Under the pieces are notes generated by a model. That model saw only the letters and a list, made by a program, of their open reading frames with translations. It ran no database searches and was not told the DNA's origin. Shown here piece after piece: positions 32,501 to 45,682 of a stretch of DNA of 64,000 bases. This DNA is from Leuctra nigra. Lineage: Eukaryota > Arthropoda > Insecta > Plecoptera > Leuctridae. Made by a program: the position numbers and the translations under genes. Positions within the stretch are counted from its first letter, which is position 1, and the number at the start of each line of letters is the position of its first letter. The stretch spans positions 2,384,316-2,448,315 of the forward strand of contig OW203768.1 of the NCBI GenBank assembly GCA_934045905.1, given 5' to 3'.

Positions 32501-35500
32501 GATCTCACATGATCCCAGTCCTAGTTGCAACAATGTCGCTAAGTCTTGACATCTCGATCTCACATGATCCCAGTCCTAGATTGCAACAATGTCGCTAAGT
32601 CTTGACATCTCGATCTCACATGATCCCAGTCCTCGTTGCAACAATGTCGCTAAGTCTTGACATCTCGATCTCACATGATCCAGTCCTAGTTGCAACAATG
32701 TCGCTAAGTCTTGACATCTCGATCTCACATGATCCCAGTCCGCAGTTGCAACAATGTCGCTAAGTCTTGACATCTCGATCTCACATGATCCCAGTCCTAG
32801 TTGCAACAATGTCGCTAAGTCTTGACATCTCGATCTCACATGATCCCAGTCCTAGTTGCAACAATGTCGCTAAGTCTTGACATCTCGATCTCACATGATC
32901 CCAGTCCTAGTTGCAACAATGTCGCTAAGTCTTGACATCTCGATCTCACATGATCCCAGTCCTAGTTGCAACAATGTCGCTAAGTCTTGACATCTCGATC
33001 TCACATGATCCCAGTCCTAGTTGCAACAATGTCGCTAAGTCTTGACATCTCGATCTCCACATGATCCCAGTCCTAGTTGCAACAATGTCGCTAAGTCTTG
33101 ACATCTCGATCTCACATGATCCCAGTCCTAGTTGCAACAATGTCGCTAAGTCTTGACATCTCGATCTCACATGATCCCAGTCCGCGTTGCAACAATGTCG
33201 CTAAGTCTTGACATCTCGATCTCACATGATCCCAGTCCGCGTTGCAACAATGTCGCTAAGTCTTGACATCTCGATCTCACATGATCCCAGTCCGCGTTGC
33301 AACAATGTCGCTAAGTCTTGACATCTCGATCTCACATGATCCCAGTCCTAGTTGCAACAATGTCGCTAAGTCTTGACATCTCGATCTCACATGATCCCAG
33401 TCCTAGTTGCAACAATGTCGCTAAGTCTTGACATCTCGATCTCACATGATCCCAGTCCTAGTTGCAACAATGTCGCTAAGTCTTGACATCTCGATCTCAC
33501 ATGATCCCAGTCCTAGTTGCAACAATGTCGCTAAGTCTTGACATCTCGATCTCACATGATCCCAGTCCTAGTTGCAACAATGTCGCTAAGTCTTGACATC
33601 TCGATCTCACATGATCCCAGTCCTAGTTGCAACAATGTCGCTAAGTCTTGACATCTCGATCTCACATGATCCCAGTCCGCGTTGCAACAATGTCGCTAAG
33701 TCTTGACATCTCGATCTCACATGATCCCAGTCCGCGTTGCAACAATGTCGCTAAGTCTTGACATCTCGATCTCACATGATCCCAGTCCTAGTTGCAACAA
33801 TGTCGCTAAGTCTTGACATCTCGATCTCACATGATCCCAGTCCGCGTTGCAACAATGTCGCTAAGTCTTGACATCTCGATCTCACATGATCCCAGTCCTA
33901 GTTGCAACAATGTCGCTAAGTCTTGACATCTCGATCTCACATGATCCCAGTCCTAGTTGCAACAATGTCGCTAAGTCTTGACATCTCGATCTCACATGAT
34001 CCCAGTCCTAGTTGCAACAATGTCGCTAAGTCTTGACATCTCGATCTCACATGATCCCAGTCCTAGTTGCAACAATGTCGCTAAGTCTTGACATCTCGAT
34101 CTCACATGATCCCAGTCCTAGTTGCAACAATGTCGCTAAGTCTTGACATCTCGATCTCACATGATCCCAGTCCTAGTTGCAACAATGTCGCTAAGTCTTG
34201 ACATCTCGATCTCACATGATCCCAGTCCGCGTTGCAACAATGTCGCTAAGTCTTGACATCTCGATCCCACATGATCCCAGTCCTAGTTGCAACAATGTCG
34301 CTAAGTCTTGACATCTCGATCTCACATGATCCCAGTCCGCGTTGCAACAATGTCGCTAAGTCTTGACATCTCGATCTCACATGATCCCAGTCCTAGTTGC
34401 AACAATGTCGCTAAGTCTTGACATCTCGATCTCACATGATCCCAGTCCTAGTTGCAACAATGTCGCTAAGTCTTGACATCTCGATCTCACATGATCCCAG
34501 TCCTAGTTGCAACAATGTCGCTAAGTCTTGACATCTCGATCTCACATGATCCCAGTCCTAGTTGCAACAATGTCGCTAAGTCTTGACATCTCGATCTCAC
34601 ATGATCCCAGTCCTAGTTGCAACAATGTCGCTAAGTCTTGACATCTCGATCTCACATGATCCCAGTCCTAGTTGCAACAATGTCGCTAAGTCTTGACATC
34701 TCGATCTCACATGATCCCAGTCCGCGTTGCAACAATGTCGCTAAGTCTTGACATCTCGATCTCACATGATCCCAGTCCTAGTTGCAACAATGTCGCTAAG
34801 TCTTGACATCTCGATCTCACATGATCCCAGTCCTAGTTGCAACAATGTCGCTAAGTCTTGACATCTCGATCTCACATGATCCCAGTCCGCGTTGCAACAA
34901 TGTCGCTAAGTCTTGACATCTCGATCTCACATGATCCCAGTCCTAGTTGCAACAATGTCGCTAAGTCTTGACATCTCGATCCCACATGATCCCAGTCCTA
35001 GTTGCAACAATGTCGCTAAGTCTTGACATCTCGATCTCACATGATCCCAGTCCTAGTTGCAACAATGTCGCTAAGTCTTGACATCTCGATCTCACATGAT
35101 CCCAGTCCTAGTTGCAACAATGTCGCTAAGTCTTGACATCTCGATCTCACATGATCCCAGTCCTAGTTGCAACAATGTCGCTAAGTCTTGACATCTCGAT
35201 CCCACATGATCCCAGTCCTAGTTGCAACAATGTCGCTAAGTCTTGACATCTCGATCCCACATGATCCCAGTCCTAGTTGCAACAATGTCGCTAAGTCTTG
35301 ACATCTCGATCCCACATGATCCCAGTCCTAGTTGCAACAATGTCGCTAAGTCTTGACATCTCGATCTCACATGATCCCAGTCCGCGTTGCAACAATGTCG
35401 CTAAGTCTTGACATCTCGATCTCACATGATCCCAGTCCTAGTTGCAACAATGTCGCTAAGTCTTGACATCTCGATCTCACATGATCCCAGTCCTAGTTGC

Positions 35501-38500
35501 AACAATGTCGCTAAGTCTTGACATCTCGATCTCACATGATCCCAGTCCGCGTTGCAACAATGTCGCTAAGTCTTGACATCTCGATCTCACATGATCCCAG
35601 TCCTAGTTGCAACAATGTCGCTAAGTCTTGACATCTCGATCTCACATGATCCCAGTCCTAGTTGCAACAATGTCGCTAAGTCTTGACATCTCGATCTCAC
35701 ATGATCCCAGTCCGCGTTGCAACAATGTCGCTAAGTCTTGACATCTCGATCTCACATGATCCCAGTCCTAGTTGCAACAATGTCGCTAAGTCTTGACATC
35801 TCGATCTCACATGATCCCAGTCCTAGTTGCAACAATGTCGCTAAGTCTTGACATCTCGATCCCACATGATCCCAGTCCTAGTTGCAACAATGTCGCTAAG
35901 TCTTGACATCTCGATCTCACATGATCCCAGTCCTAGTTGCAACAATGTCGCTAAGTCTTGACATCTCGATCTCACATGATCCCAGTCCTAGTTGCAACAA
36001 TGTCGCTAAGTCTTGACATCTCGATCTCACATGATCCCAGTCCTAGTTGCAACAATGTCGCTAAGTCTTGACATCTCGATCTCACATGATCCCAGTCCGC
36101 GTTGCAACAATGTCGCTAAGTCTTGACATCTCGATCTCACATGATCCCAGTCCGCGTTGCAACAATGTCGCTAAGTCTTGACATCTCGATCTCACATGAT
36201 CCCAGTCCTAGTTGCAACAATGTCGCTAAGTCTTGACATCTCGATCTCACATGATCCCAGTCCTAGTTGCAACAATGTCGCTAAGTCTTGACATCTCGAT
36301 CTCACATGATCCCAGTCCTAGTTGCAACAATGTCGCTAAGTCTTGACATCTCGATCTCACATGATCCCAGTCCGCGTTGCAACAATGTCGCTAAGTCTTG
36401 ACATCTCGATCTCACATGATCCCAGTCCTAGTTGCAACAATGTCGCTAAGTCTTGACATCTCGATCTCACATGATCCCAGTCCTAGTTGCAACAATGTCG
36501 CTAAGTCTTGACATCTCGATCTCACATGATCCCAGTCCTAGTTGCAACAATGTCGCTAAGTCTTGACATCTCGATCTCACATGATCCCAGTCCTAGTTGC
36601 AACAATGTCGCTAAGTCTTGACATCTCGATCTCACATGATCCCAGTCCTAGTTGCAACAATGTCGCTAAGTCTTGACATCTCGATCTCACATGATCCCAG
36701 TCCTAGTTGCAACAATGTCGCTAAGTCTTGACATCTCGATCTCACATGATCCCAGTCCTAGTTGCAACAATGTCGCTAAGTCTTGACATCTCGATCTCAC
36801 ATGATCCCAGTCCTAGTTGCAACAATGTCGCTAAGTCTTGACATCTCGATCTCACATGATCCCAGTCCTAGTTGCAACAATGTCGCTAAGTCTTGACATC
36901 TCGATCTCACATGATCCCAGTCCTAGTTGCAACAATGTCGCTAAGTCTTGACATCTCGATCTCACATGATCCCAGTCCGCGTTGCAACAATGTCGCTAAG
37001 TCTTGACATCTCGATCTCACATGATCCCAGTCCTAGTTGCAACAATGTCGCTAAGTCTTGACATCTCGATCTCACATGATCCCAGTCCTAGTTGCAACAA
37101 TGTCGCTAAGTCTTGACATCTCGATCTCACATGATCCCAGTCCGCGTTGCAACAATGTCGCTAAGTCTTGACATCTCGATCCCACATGATCCCAGTCCTA
37201 GTTGCAACAATGTCGCTAAGTCTTGACATCTCGATCCCACATGATCCCAGTCCTAGTTGCAACAATGTCGCTAAGTCTTGACATCTCGATCTCACATGAT
37301 CCCAGTCCTAGTTGCAACAATGTCGCTAAGTCTTGACATCTCGATCTCACATGATCCCAGTCCTAGTTGCAACAATGTCGCTAAGTCTTGACATCTCGAT
37401 CTCACATGATCCCAGTCCTAGTTGCAACAATGTCGCTAAGTCTTGACATCTCGATCTCACATGATCCCAGTCCTAGTTGCAACAATGTCGCTAAGTCTTG
37501 ACATCTCGATCTCACATGATCCCAGTCCTAGTTGCAACAATGTCGCTAAGTCTTGACATCTCGATCTCACATGATCCCAGTCCTAGTTGCAACAATGTCG
37601 CTAAGTCTTGACATCTCGATCCCACATGATCCCAGTCCTAGTTGCAACAATGTCGCTAAGTCTTGACATCTCGATCTCACATGATCCCAGTCCGCGTTGC
37701 AACAATGTCGCTAAGTCTTGACATCTCGATCTCACATGATCCCAGTCCTAGTTGCAACAATGTCGCTAAGTCTTGACATCTCGATCTCACATGATCCCAG
37801 TCCTAGTTGCAACAATGTCGCTAAGTCTTGACATCTCGATCTCACATGATCCCAGTCCTAGTTGCAACAATGTCGCTAAGTCTTGACATCTCGATCTCAC
37901 ATGATCCCAGTCCTAGTTGCAACAATGTCGCTAAGTCTTGACATCTCGATCTCACATGATCCCAGTCCTAGTTGCAACAATGTCGCTAAGTCTTGACATC
38001 TCGATCTCACATGATCCCAGTCCTAGTTGCAACAATGTCGCTAAGTCTTGACATCTCGATCTCACATGATCCCAGTCCTAGTTGCAACAATGTCGCTAAG
38101 TCTTGACATCTCGATCTCACATGATCCCAGTCCTAGTTGCAACAATGTCGCTAAGTCTTGACATCTCGATCTCACATGATCCCAGTCCTAGTTGCAACAA
38201 TGTCGCTAAGTCTTGACATCTCGATCTCACATGATCCCAGTCCTAGTTGCAACAATGTCGCTAAGTCTTGACATCTCGATCCCACATGATCCCAGTCCGC
38301 GTTGCAACAATGTCGCTAAGTCTTGACATCTCGATCTCACATGATCCCAGTCCTAGTTGCAACAATGTCGCTAAGTCTTGACATCTCGATCTCACATGAT
38401 CCCAGTCCTAGTTGCAACAATGTCGCTAAGTCTTGACATCTCGATCTCACATGATCCCAGTCCTAGTTGCAACAATGTCGCTAAGTCTTGACATCTCGAT

Positions 38501-41500
38501 CTCACATGATCCCAGTCCTAGTTGCAACAATGTCGCTAAGTCTTGACATCTCGATCCCACATGATCCCAGTCCTAGTTGCAACAATGTCGCTAAGTCTTG
38601 ACATCTCGATCCCACATGATCCCAGTCCTAGTTGCAACAATGTCGCTAAGTCTTGACATCTCGATCTCACATGATCCCAGTCCTAGTTGCAACAATGTCG
38701 CTAAGTCTTGACATCTCGATCCCACATGATCCCAGTCCTAGTTGCAACAATGTCGCTAAGTCTTGACATCTCGATCTCACATGATCCCAGTCCTAGTTGC
38801 AACAATGTCGCTAAGTCTTGACATCTCGATCTCACATGATCCCAGTCCTAGTTGCAACAATGTCGCTAAGTCTTGACATCTCGATCTCACATGATCCCAG
38901 TCCTAGTTGCAACAATGTCGCTAAGTCTTGACATCTCGATCTCACATGATCCCAGTCCTAGTTGCAACAATGTCGCTAAGTCTTGACATCTCGATCTCAC
39001 ATGATCCCAGTCCGCGTTGCAACAATGTCGCTAAGTCTTGACATCTCGATCCCACATGATCCCAGTCCTAGTTGCAACAATGTCGCTAAGTCTTGACATC
39101 TCGATCTCACATGATCCCAGTCCTAGTTGCAACAATGTCGCTAAGTCTTGACATCTCGATCTCACATGATCCCAGTCCGCGTTGCAACAATGTCGCTAAG
39201 TCTTGACATCTCGATCTCACATGATCCCAGTCCTAGTTGCAACAATGTCGCTAAGTCTTGACATCTCGATCTCACATGATCCCAGTCCTAGTTGCAACAA
39301 TGTCGCTAAGTCTTGACATCTCGATCTCACATGATCCCAGTCCTAGTTGCAACAATGTCGCTAAGTCTTGACATCTCGATCTCACATGATCCCAGTCCTA
39401 GTTGCAACAATGTCGCTAAGTCTTGACATCTCGATCTCACATGATCCCAGTCCTAGTTGCAACAATGTCGCTAAGTCTTGACATCTCGATCTCACATGAT
39501 CCCAGTCCTAGTTGCAACAATGTCGCTAAGTCTTGACATCTCGATCTCACATGATCCCAGTCCTAGTTGCAACAATGTCGCTAAGTCTTGACATCTCGAT
39601 CTCACATGATCCCAGTCCGCGTTGCAACAATGTCGCTAAGTCTTGACATCTCGATCTCACATGATCCCAGTCCTAGTTGCAACAATGTCGCTAAGTCTTG
39701 ACATCTCGATCTCACATGATCCCAGTCCGCGTTGCAACAATGTCGCTAAGTCTTGACATCTCGATCTCACATGATCCCAGTCCTAGTTGCAACAATGTCG
39801 CTAAGTCTTGACATCTCGATCTCACATGATCCCAGTCCTAGTTGCAACAATGTCGCTAAGTCTTGACATCTCGATCTCACATGATCCCAGTCCTAGTTGC
39901 AACAATGTCGCTAAGTCTTGACATCTCGATCTCACATGATCCCAGTCCTAGTTGCAACAATGTCGCTAAGTCTTGACATCTCGATCTCACATGATCCCAG
40001 TCCGCGTTGCAACAATGTCGCTAAGTCTTGACATCTCGATCCCACATGATCCCAGTCCTAGTTGCAACAATGTCGCTAAGTCTTGACATCTCGATCTCAC
40101 ATGATCCCAGTCCTAGTTGCAACAATGTCGCTAAGTCTTGACATCTCGATCTCACATGATCCCAGTCCGCGTTGCAACAATGTCGCTAAGTCTTGACATC
40201 TCGATCTCACATGATCCCAGTCCGCGTTGCAACAATGTCGCTAAGTCTTGACATCTCGATCCCACATGATCCCAGTCCTAGTTGCAACAATGTCGCTAAG
40301 TCTTGACATCTCGATCCCACATGATCCCAGTCCTAGTTGCAACAATGTCGCTAAGTCTTGACATCTCGATCTCACATGATCCCAGTCCTAGTTGCAACAA
40401 TGTCGCTAAGTCTTGACATCTCGATCTCACATGATCCCAGTCCTAGTTGCAACAATGTCGCTAAGTCTTGACATCTCGATCTCACATGATCCCAGTCCTA
40501 GTTGCAACAATGTCGCTAAGTCTTGACATCTCGATCTCACATGATCCCAGTCCTAGTTGCAACAATGTCGCTAAGTCTTGACATCTCGATCTCACATGAT
40601 CCCAGTCCGCGTTGCAACAATGTCGCTAAGTCTTGACATCTCGATCCCACATGATCCCAGTCCTAGTTGCAACAATGTCGCTAAGTCTTGACATCTCGAT
40701 CTCACATGATCCCAGTCCTAGTTGCAACAATGTCGCTAAGTCTTGACATCTCGATCTCACATGATCCCAGTCCGCGTTGCAACAATGTCGCTAAGTCTTG
40801 ACATCTCGATCTCACATGATCCCAGTCCTAGTTGCAACAATGTCGCTAAGTCTTGACATCTCGATCTCACATGATCCCAGTCCTAGTTGCAACAATGTCG
40901 CTAAGTCTTGACATCTCGATCTCACATGATCCCAGTCCTAGTTGCAACAATGTCGCTAAGTCTTGACATCTCGATCTCACATGATCCCAGTCCTAGTTGC
41001 AACAATGTCGCTAAGTCTTGACATCTCGATCCCACATGATCCCAGTCCTAGTTGCAACAATGTCGCTAAGTCTTGACATCTCGATCTCACATGATCCCAG
41101 TCCGCGTTGCAACAATGTCGCTAAGTCTTGACATCTCGATCTCACATGATCCCAGTCCTAGTTGCAACAATGTCGCTAAGTCTTGACATCTCGATCTCAC
41201 ATGATCCCAGTCCTAGTTGCAACAATGTCGCTAAGTCTTGACATCTCGATCCCACATGATCCCAGTCCTAGTTGCAACAATGTCGCTAAGTCTTGACATC
41301 TCGATCTCACATGATCCCAGTCCTAGTTGCAACAATGTCGCTAAGTCTTGACATCTCGATCTCACATGATCCCAGTCCTAGTTGCAACAATGTCGCTAAG
41401 TCTTGACATCTCGATCTCACATGATCCCAGTCCTAGTTGCAACAATGTCGCTAAGTCTTGACATCTCGATCTCACATGATCCCAGTCCGCGTTGCAACAA

Positions 41501-41530
41501 TGTCGCTAAGTCTTGACATCTCGATCTCAC
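29570..41530 (+). repeat. 12-kb satellite, 55-bp monomer, about 217 copies
   Basis: The monomer runs ATCTCACATGATCCCAGTCC, TAGTTGCAACAATGTCGCTA, AGTCTTGACATCTCG. Intact units begin at 29581 and the last starts at 41524, a span of 217 x 55 plus 8 bp. The main variants are CCGCGTTG for CCTAGTTG, and ATCCCAC for ATCTCAC. Spacings of 7 and 3 monomers between CCGCG units recur, but I see no fixed higher-order unit. Units 1-11 and the last 153 (from 33109) show no net indel; all length changes lie at about 30228-33057. Open frames across it are artefacts of the repeat. Confidence 0.98.
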
Positions 41531-42549
41531 ACGGCCGACACTGATCCTTGTTGAATGTCGGCGAGTGCATCGGGATTGCTGCCAACGAGGCGGTCATTAA
41601 TCATCGCATCACGGCTTATTGGAGGCATCGGGACAATCACATGGGCGCCTGCATGGGGATTACTACGCAGACTCACAAGTACCGCACTCTAAGCGATCAG
41701 GTTCGAATCCAGGGACATATTCTATCTGTTTGATCTCGTTTTACTTGATACGGTCTCACCTTTGAGGAATAAGTAATTCCTCTAAGGTCTCACTGCTGCT
41801 GTCTATTTAAGGTGGGATGCCCAAGTAGAGGTCTCTGATAGATATTTGAATTAATATGCTTATTTAATAGATAATTTCCTTGTGCATCATATTATAAACG
41901 CAAGAAAAAGTAGGGTAGCCGAACTAATTTCCAAGATATATCACTTTATAAATTTGAGTTAGCCCTATCTTTAACATGGTAAGTCAAAAAACACGGTAAT
42001 TTTCCTAGTAAATATTAGATTTAAACTATTTTCCACCGATATATTTTTTCCAAAAACTAATATTATGTGTATTAGACATAGAGGTATTTATTTATTAAGA
42101 TTTTTATATATACACCTAGCCGTACGTTTTTAAAAGTTAGGCGCCAAATTCTAAATAATTTTCCTATACCTCCTGTGTTAAAATTTCTTAATCTTCCAAA
42201 GACATCATATTGAAAACTCAATATAATTCGAGAGTTGCAAGTTACAAGACATTTGATGAAACTTTTACATAAAAATATAGTTGAAATGTTAAAAAAATTA
42301 ATAAAAGTCGTACATTTCAACAAAAAATATTTTCGGAAAATCTACTTGGGCATCCCTCCTTAACATGGTAATGACGCCGTACCGATATACGATTCTATAA
42401 AATATGAGTGGGTCTGGTTTCTGAAATAATTCATATGCAGTTTGATTTCCAGATACCTATGAGTGTGGAATTTATTGTTGACACACTATACACGTTTTTT
42501 GTTATTTTTTTGCTATGGGTTTCTCGATTTAATTGAAGGGCCATATCAC
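41531..42549. other. spacer after the 55-bp array, with a B-box-like site
   Basis: AT-rich sequence with no convincing gene. A segment of about 41560-41770 is more GC-balanced and contains GGTTCGAATCC at 41700-41710, a perfect RNA polymerase III B-box match. This suggests an old tRNA-derived repeat. Confidence 0.3.
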
Positions 42550-42625
42550 ATCTCCCATAATTCATCATAATCATTCATCCGTCGCCATTAGCCTAGCTGC
42601 AGAACAGTGCGACGTTACACACCAC
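42550..42625 (+). mobile_element. SINE copy 7, 3' fragment
   Basis: Only the last 75 bp remain: CATAATCATTCATCCGTCGC, CATTAGCCTAGCTGC and GAACAGTGCGACGTTACAC. Confidence 0.7.
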
Positions 42626-42683
42626 TGATTTTAAAAAGCGAGAAGGTTCTCTCACAAGAGGAAAACTTGGCGTAGATGTCATG

Positions 42684-42992
42684 CAGGCGCGTAGGAAGGG
42701 GGGGGGGGATGGGGGAAAATCCCCCCCCCCTCTGATTCAATTCCCCTCCCTATGTTCTTATACATTTATGTGTCAAGAAAAAAATGTGCTTAAAAAGTGT
42801 TAAAATCGCATAGAAATGCACCAAATTGATGTCTGAAATTCAAAAAATTCCGGGGCTGTGCGCCCCGTACCCGCATTTTTTTGGGGGGCCCTCCCCCCAG
42901 ACCCCCCATTGTCTTCGTAGGCACTAGTATTTCCAGCTCAAGTTATTTTACATATTATTCCCCCCCTTGCAAATTTAGTTCCTACGCGCCTG
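42684..42992. mobile_element. hAT-like MITE, TSD ATGTCATG
   Basis: 309 bp with perfect ends CAGGCGCGTAGGAA and TTCCTACGCGCCTG. Identical 8-bp duplications ATGTCATG lie at 42676-42683 and 42993-43000. Long G and C runs, and the GC-hairpin module in reverse at about 42840-42880. Related partial copies lie at 24915-25171, about 28062-28075 (end only) and from 53416 (start only). Confidence 0.85.
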
Positions 42993-43000
42993 ATGTCATG

Positions 43001-43502
43001 AAAGAACAAAACTAATTCTAAGCTATATCTTCAGGCCAGATAAATCCGAAATAATTAGGAAGCTTGCATGGATGCCGGCAGAATTTCTGTCAAGGGGTTG
43101 GGGGGGGGGTAAGGCGAGGAAAATAATTTCAAGGGGTGCGAGGGACGCGCTTGTAATCAATTTTGAGACGTTGATGTTTCCAAATGCAACTACGTAAAAC
43201 ATCCCAAAACTATTATCTTTTCCCGACATCCAGGGTGGAGGCTTGTGCCCCCTCCTTGCCCCCATCCCGGCTACAAGGCCCCCCCACAACTGGTGGGCGT
43301 CTCAGCTATCAACATGTCGCATCATCATGTTGATCTTCCTAATCTCAGTCCCGGGACTGGGTTTGTTCAAGATAGAGTCTTGTCACTTGTCAAGGTGTCA
43401 ATAATGTCACGTCAGTGTGTGGACGCACTGATTTATACTTGTTCATGCGATACGCACTGTGTGTTTGCACTGACAGTTCCACCCTCAGACGTTCCACTAC
43501 CT
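43001..43502. other. G-rich repeat remnant, no gene seen
   Basis: About 43068-43140 (GCCGGCAGAATTTCTGTC followed by G-runs) resembles the inverse of 27850-27890, suggesting a decayed MITE. The open frames either side have no recognisable product. Confidence 0.3.
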
Positions 43503-44065
43503 CAGGGGTCGCCAACCTGCGGCTCAGCTTAGTGCTTCTTCAATGGCTCTTAATTTAAATGAAAATCTGGAATCGAAAAATTCGAAAATTTGAAGGAAAA
43601 AAACACCCTGCGGGGATACAATTAGAGGGTTGTTTGATCCCGTCTTATCATTTAGTGCCCCTAAATCACTTTTGGAAACGAAAAATTCGAGAATTCGAAA
43701 AAACCGCCCTGCGGGGCATCAACTGGGGGTCAAAATATCAATAAACAAAAATATCAAAATAAACTAGTCAAATAATTAATTATTTTCAGTGTTTTATCTA
43801 GTGGAGCGGTCGCTCCACGCCAGCCAAGTCGTACGGCGCGCGCACACACTCATTTAAAAAGGCTGGAGCAAACCCACTTTTACTGTAAGCATCAAAGTGG
43901 CATTTTCGGCCTACTGGATCTTAAAATTGGAAAATCTCACATTGTTGCGATATATCTTAATTTCGAGCTAAGGCCCACCCTACAACATATACCAAATTTG
44001 GGAACAATAGGTTACGCCCTTTGCGCGCTAGAGGGCCGTGAAAACAGTGTTTTAGGGCGGTTTTC

Positions 44066-44066
<1 letters not shown>

Positions 44067-44097
<31 letters not shown>

Positions 44098-44124
44098 CTC
44101 AGTAGTAGTAGTAGTAGTAGTAGT
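44067..44124 (+). repeat. AAT and AGT trinucleotide runs
   Basis: ATAATAATA... at 44067-44097, followed within a few bases by AGTAGTAGT... at 44101-44124. Confidence 0.95.
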
Positions 44125-44452
44125 CTCCTGGAATTTAAATCCGGTAAACAGGCCACAGCCTAAACGGCTGAACCGATTGATCCCACATTTTTACCACGTG
44201 TGCACTTTTGGCGTCTGATTTAACCTTCACCCCATGAATTTTTTGTGCCGCCATTTTGAAACCGGAAGTGACGTCATATCTCGTCAACGGCTGGACCGAT
44301 TGGAACGAAAATTGCGCCAAACGATCCAGACGGTCATCTATATGCATGATAAGTAGAAAAAGACTAAACATTATGTTAAAGAAACAGGAAATGACGTAAT
44401 GAAATTTGAAATACATCGATTGGCTTTTTGGCAACAAAGGTTGATCCGATTA

Positions 44453-45061
44453 TCTAGTCGGGCGCTAGCTCGACGCTGCCAAGCACCGCTCTCATACAAC
44501 GTGCGAGCTACTACCAGAGACTTATACCGCAACGGCTTAAGTGGTCGAAACGAGGTGTCGACAGGCATACATGCAGTGAGAAATGAAAGTTGAAAATCAT
44601 GGTTATCGGGTATATTTAGCCACCTGACAACACCTAACCAAATATCAAAGTGCTGCGTTCATCCCTTTGGGGTGAATTTTGGGCCTCAAACATGCAAGGA
44701 TTGACTTTCATGTTGGCTGGCTGGCTGGCTAGCTAGCTAGCTAGGCACGTCGTTTTGCTTGCCCTTTTCTACAGATTGCACGGTTTGGTCTAGAGAGTTG
44801 AAATTTGGTAGACACATAGAGTCCCCCTTCTCACGCGTACTTCTGAAAGAAAATCTGAAATATTTTGACCGGAAGTGAATTTATCCAATTTTAAATTTTA
44901 ATTTTTTTCAAAAGTCAAACGGGTCCATCGACAGTTTTGAAATTTGGCAACATTAAAGACAATGTATTGCTAGACACTCCACTTCAAGAAAAAACAAAAT
45001 TTTCAAACCGGAAGTGGAAAAATTATCAATATTAAGCGTTCCGCTCTTCCCCTTCATCTAC
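44453..45061 (+). mobile_element. Helentron/HINE-like element, copy A
   Basis: Begins TCTAGTCGGGCGCTAGCTCG after A, has a central GGCT/AGCT tetranucleotide run (about 44714-44744), and ends after AAGCGTTCCGCTCTTCCCC with AGCG/CGCT able to pair. A 5' TC start, central tandem repeat and 3' hairpin is the layout of Helentron-derived (DINE-like) elements. No ORF. Confidence 0.45.
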
Positions 45062-45120
45062 CAACACAGCAGCTTCGCTGTCAACTCCATATATCCTGTC
45101 GGCCTGAATAGCTGAATTAT

Positions 45121-45176
45121 CGGAGGCAGCTGGCTTGTGTTCCTGCATAACGGGTTCGATTCCCGATCCTAGAAAA
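45121..45176 (+). mobile_element. tRNA-like B-box fragment
   Basis: GGTTCGATTCC at 45153-45163 lies within a T-arm-like hairpin and is followed by a short gap and a T-run. The rest is too diverged to fold with confidence. It lies in a cluster of repeats following the first Helentron-like copy. Confidence 0.3.
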
Positions 45177-45438
45177 ACTTTTTTTTCACATCATCCTTTT
45201 TTAATTTGTGTAAGCGATGATACCTTCCAGTATATATATTCAAATGAGAGGTCGAGGGATGCTGTGTAGATCATCAATAACCCGAAACATCGCCATCGCG
45301 GCACGCCGATTGCCATCGCGATCACAGATAGTATCAGGTTCGTAGGTAATGCTGCAGGTATGACGAGCGACATTGCGTCTTGTTGAAATCTTCGCCCATT
45401 TGCTAGTTTAGTGGTTACGAACGGCATACAGTATCGCC

Positions 45439-45510
45439 GTCCTGTTGGCGCAATAGACAGTGCATTGGCTTACGGTGTTAGGGGTCGCCGGTTCGATACC
45501 GGCCGGGGTC
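45439..45510 (+). mobile_element. tRNA-Arg-like SINE head
   Basis: The T-arm is perfect (GCCGG, TTCGATA, CCGGC), the D-arm contains TGGCGCAATAGACA, and the anticodon loop TTACGGT gives ACG (Arg). The acceptor pairs badly and a T-rich stretch follows, so this is a tRNA-derived repeat and not a tRNA gene. Confidence 0.45.
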
Positions 45511-45682
45511 GTACTTTTTTATTTGCAATTTTTACAAGTTTTAATTCTGCCTAACCATAGAGTTATTTTTTTAAGTTGCACAGTTTTAATTTTCGCCAGT
45601 TCGACTTTGTCTATACCCATAGAGAGTTTTATTCCTTAGGCTGCCCAGTAAAACTTATGCGCGTGCCCTACGCCGCCTGGAG

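Noticed and set aside
29470..33170. Repeat-encoded protein (MRSRCQDLATLLQ-type frames)
   Set aside because: The 55-bp unit is not a multiple of three; frames end wherever phase meets a stop and exist only because of indels.
29570..41530. CRISPR array
   Set aside because: Monomers are contiguous and nearly identical with no unique spacers, and the genome is animal.
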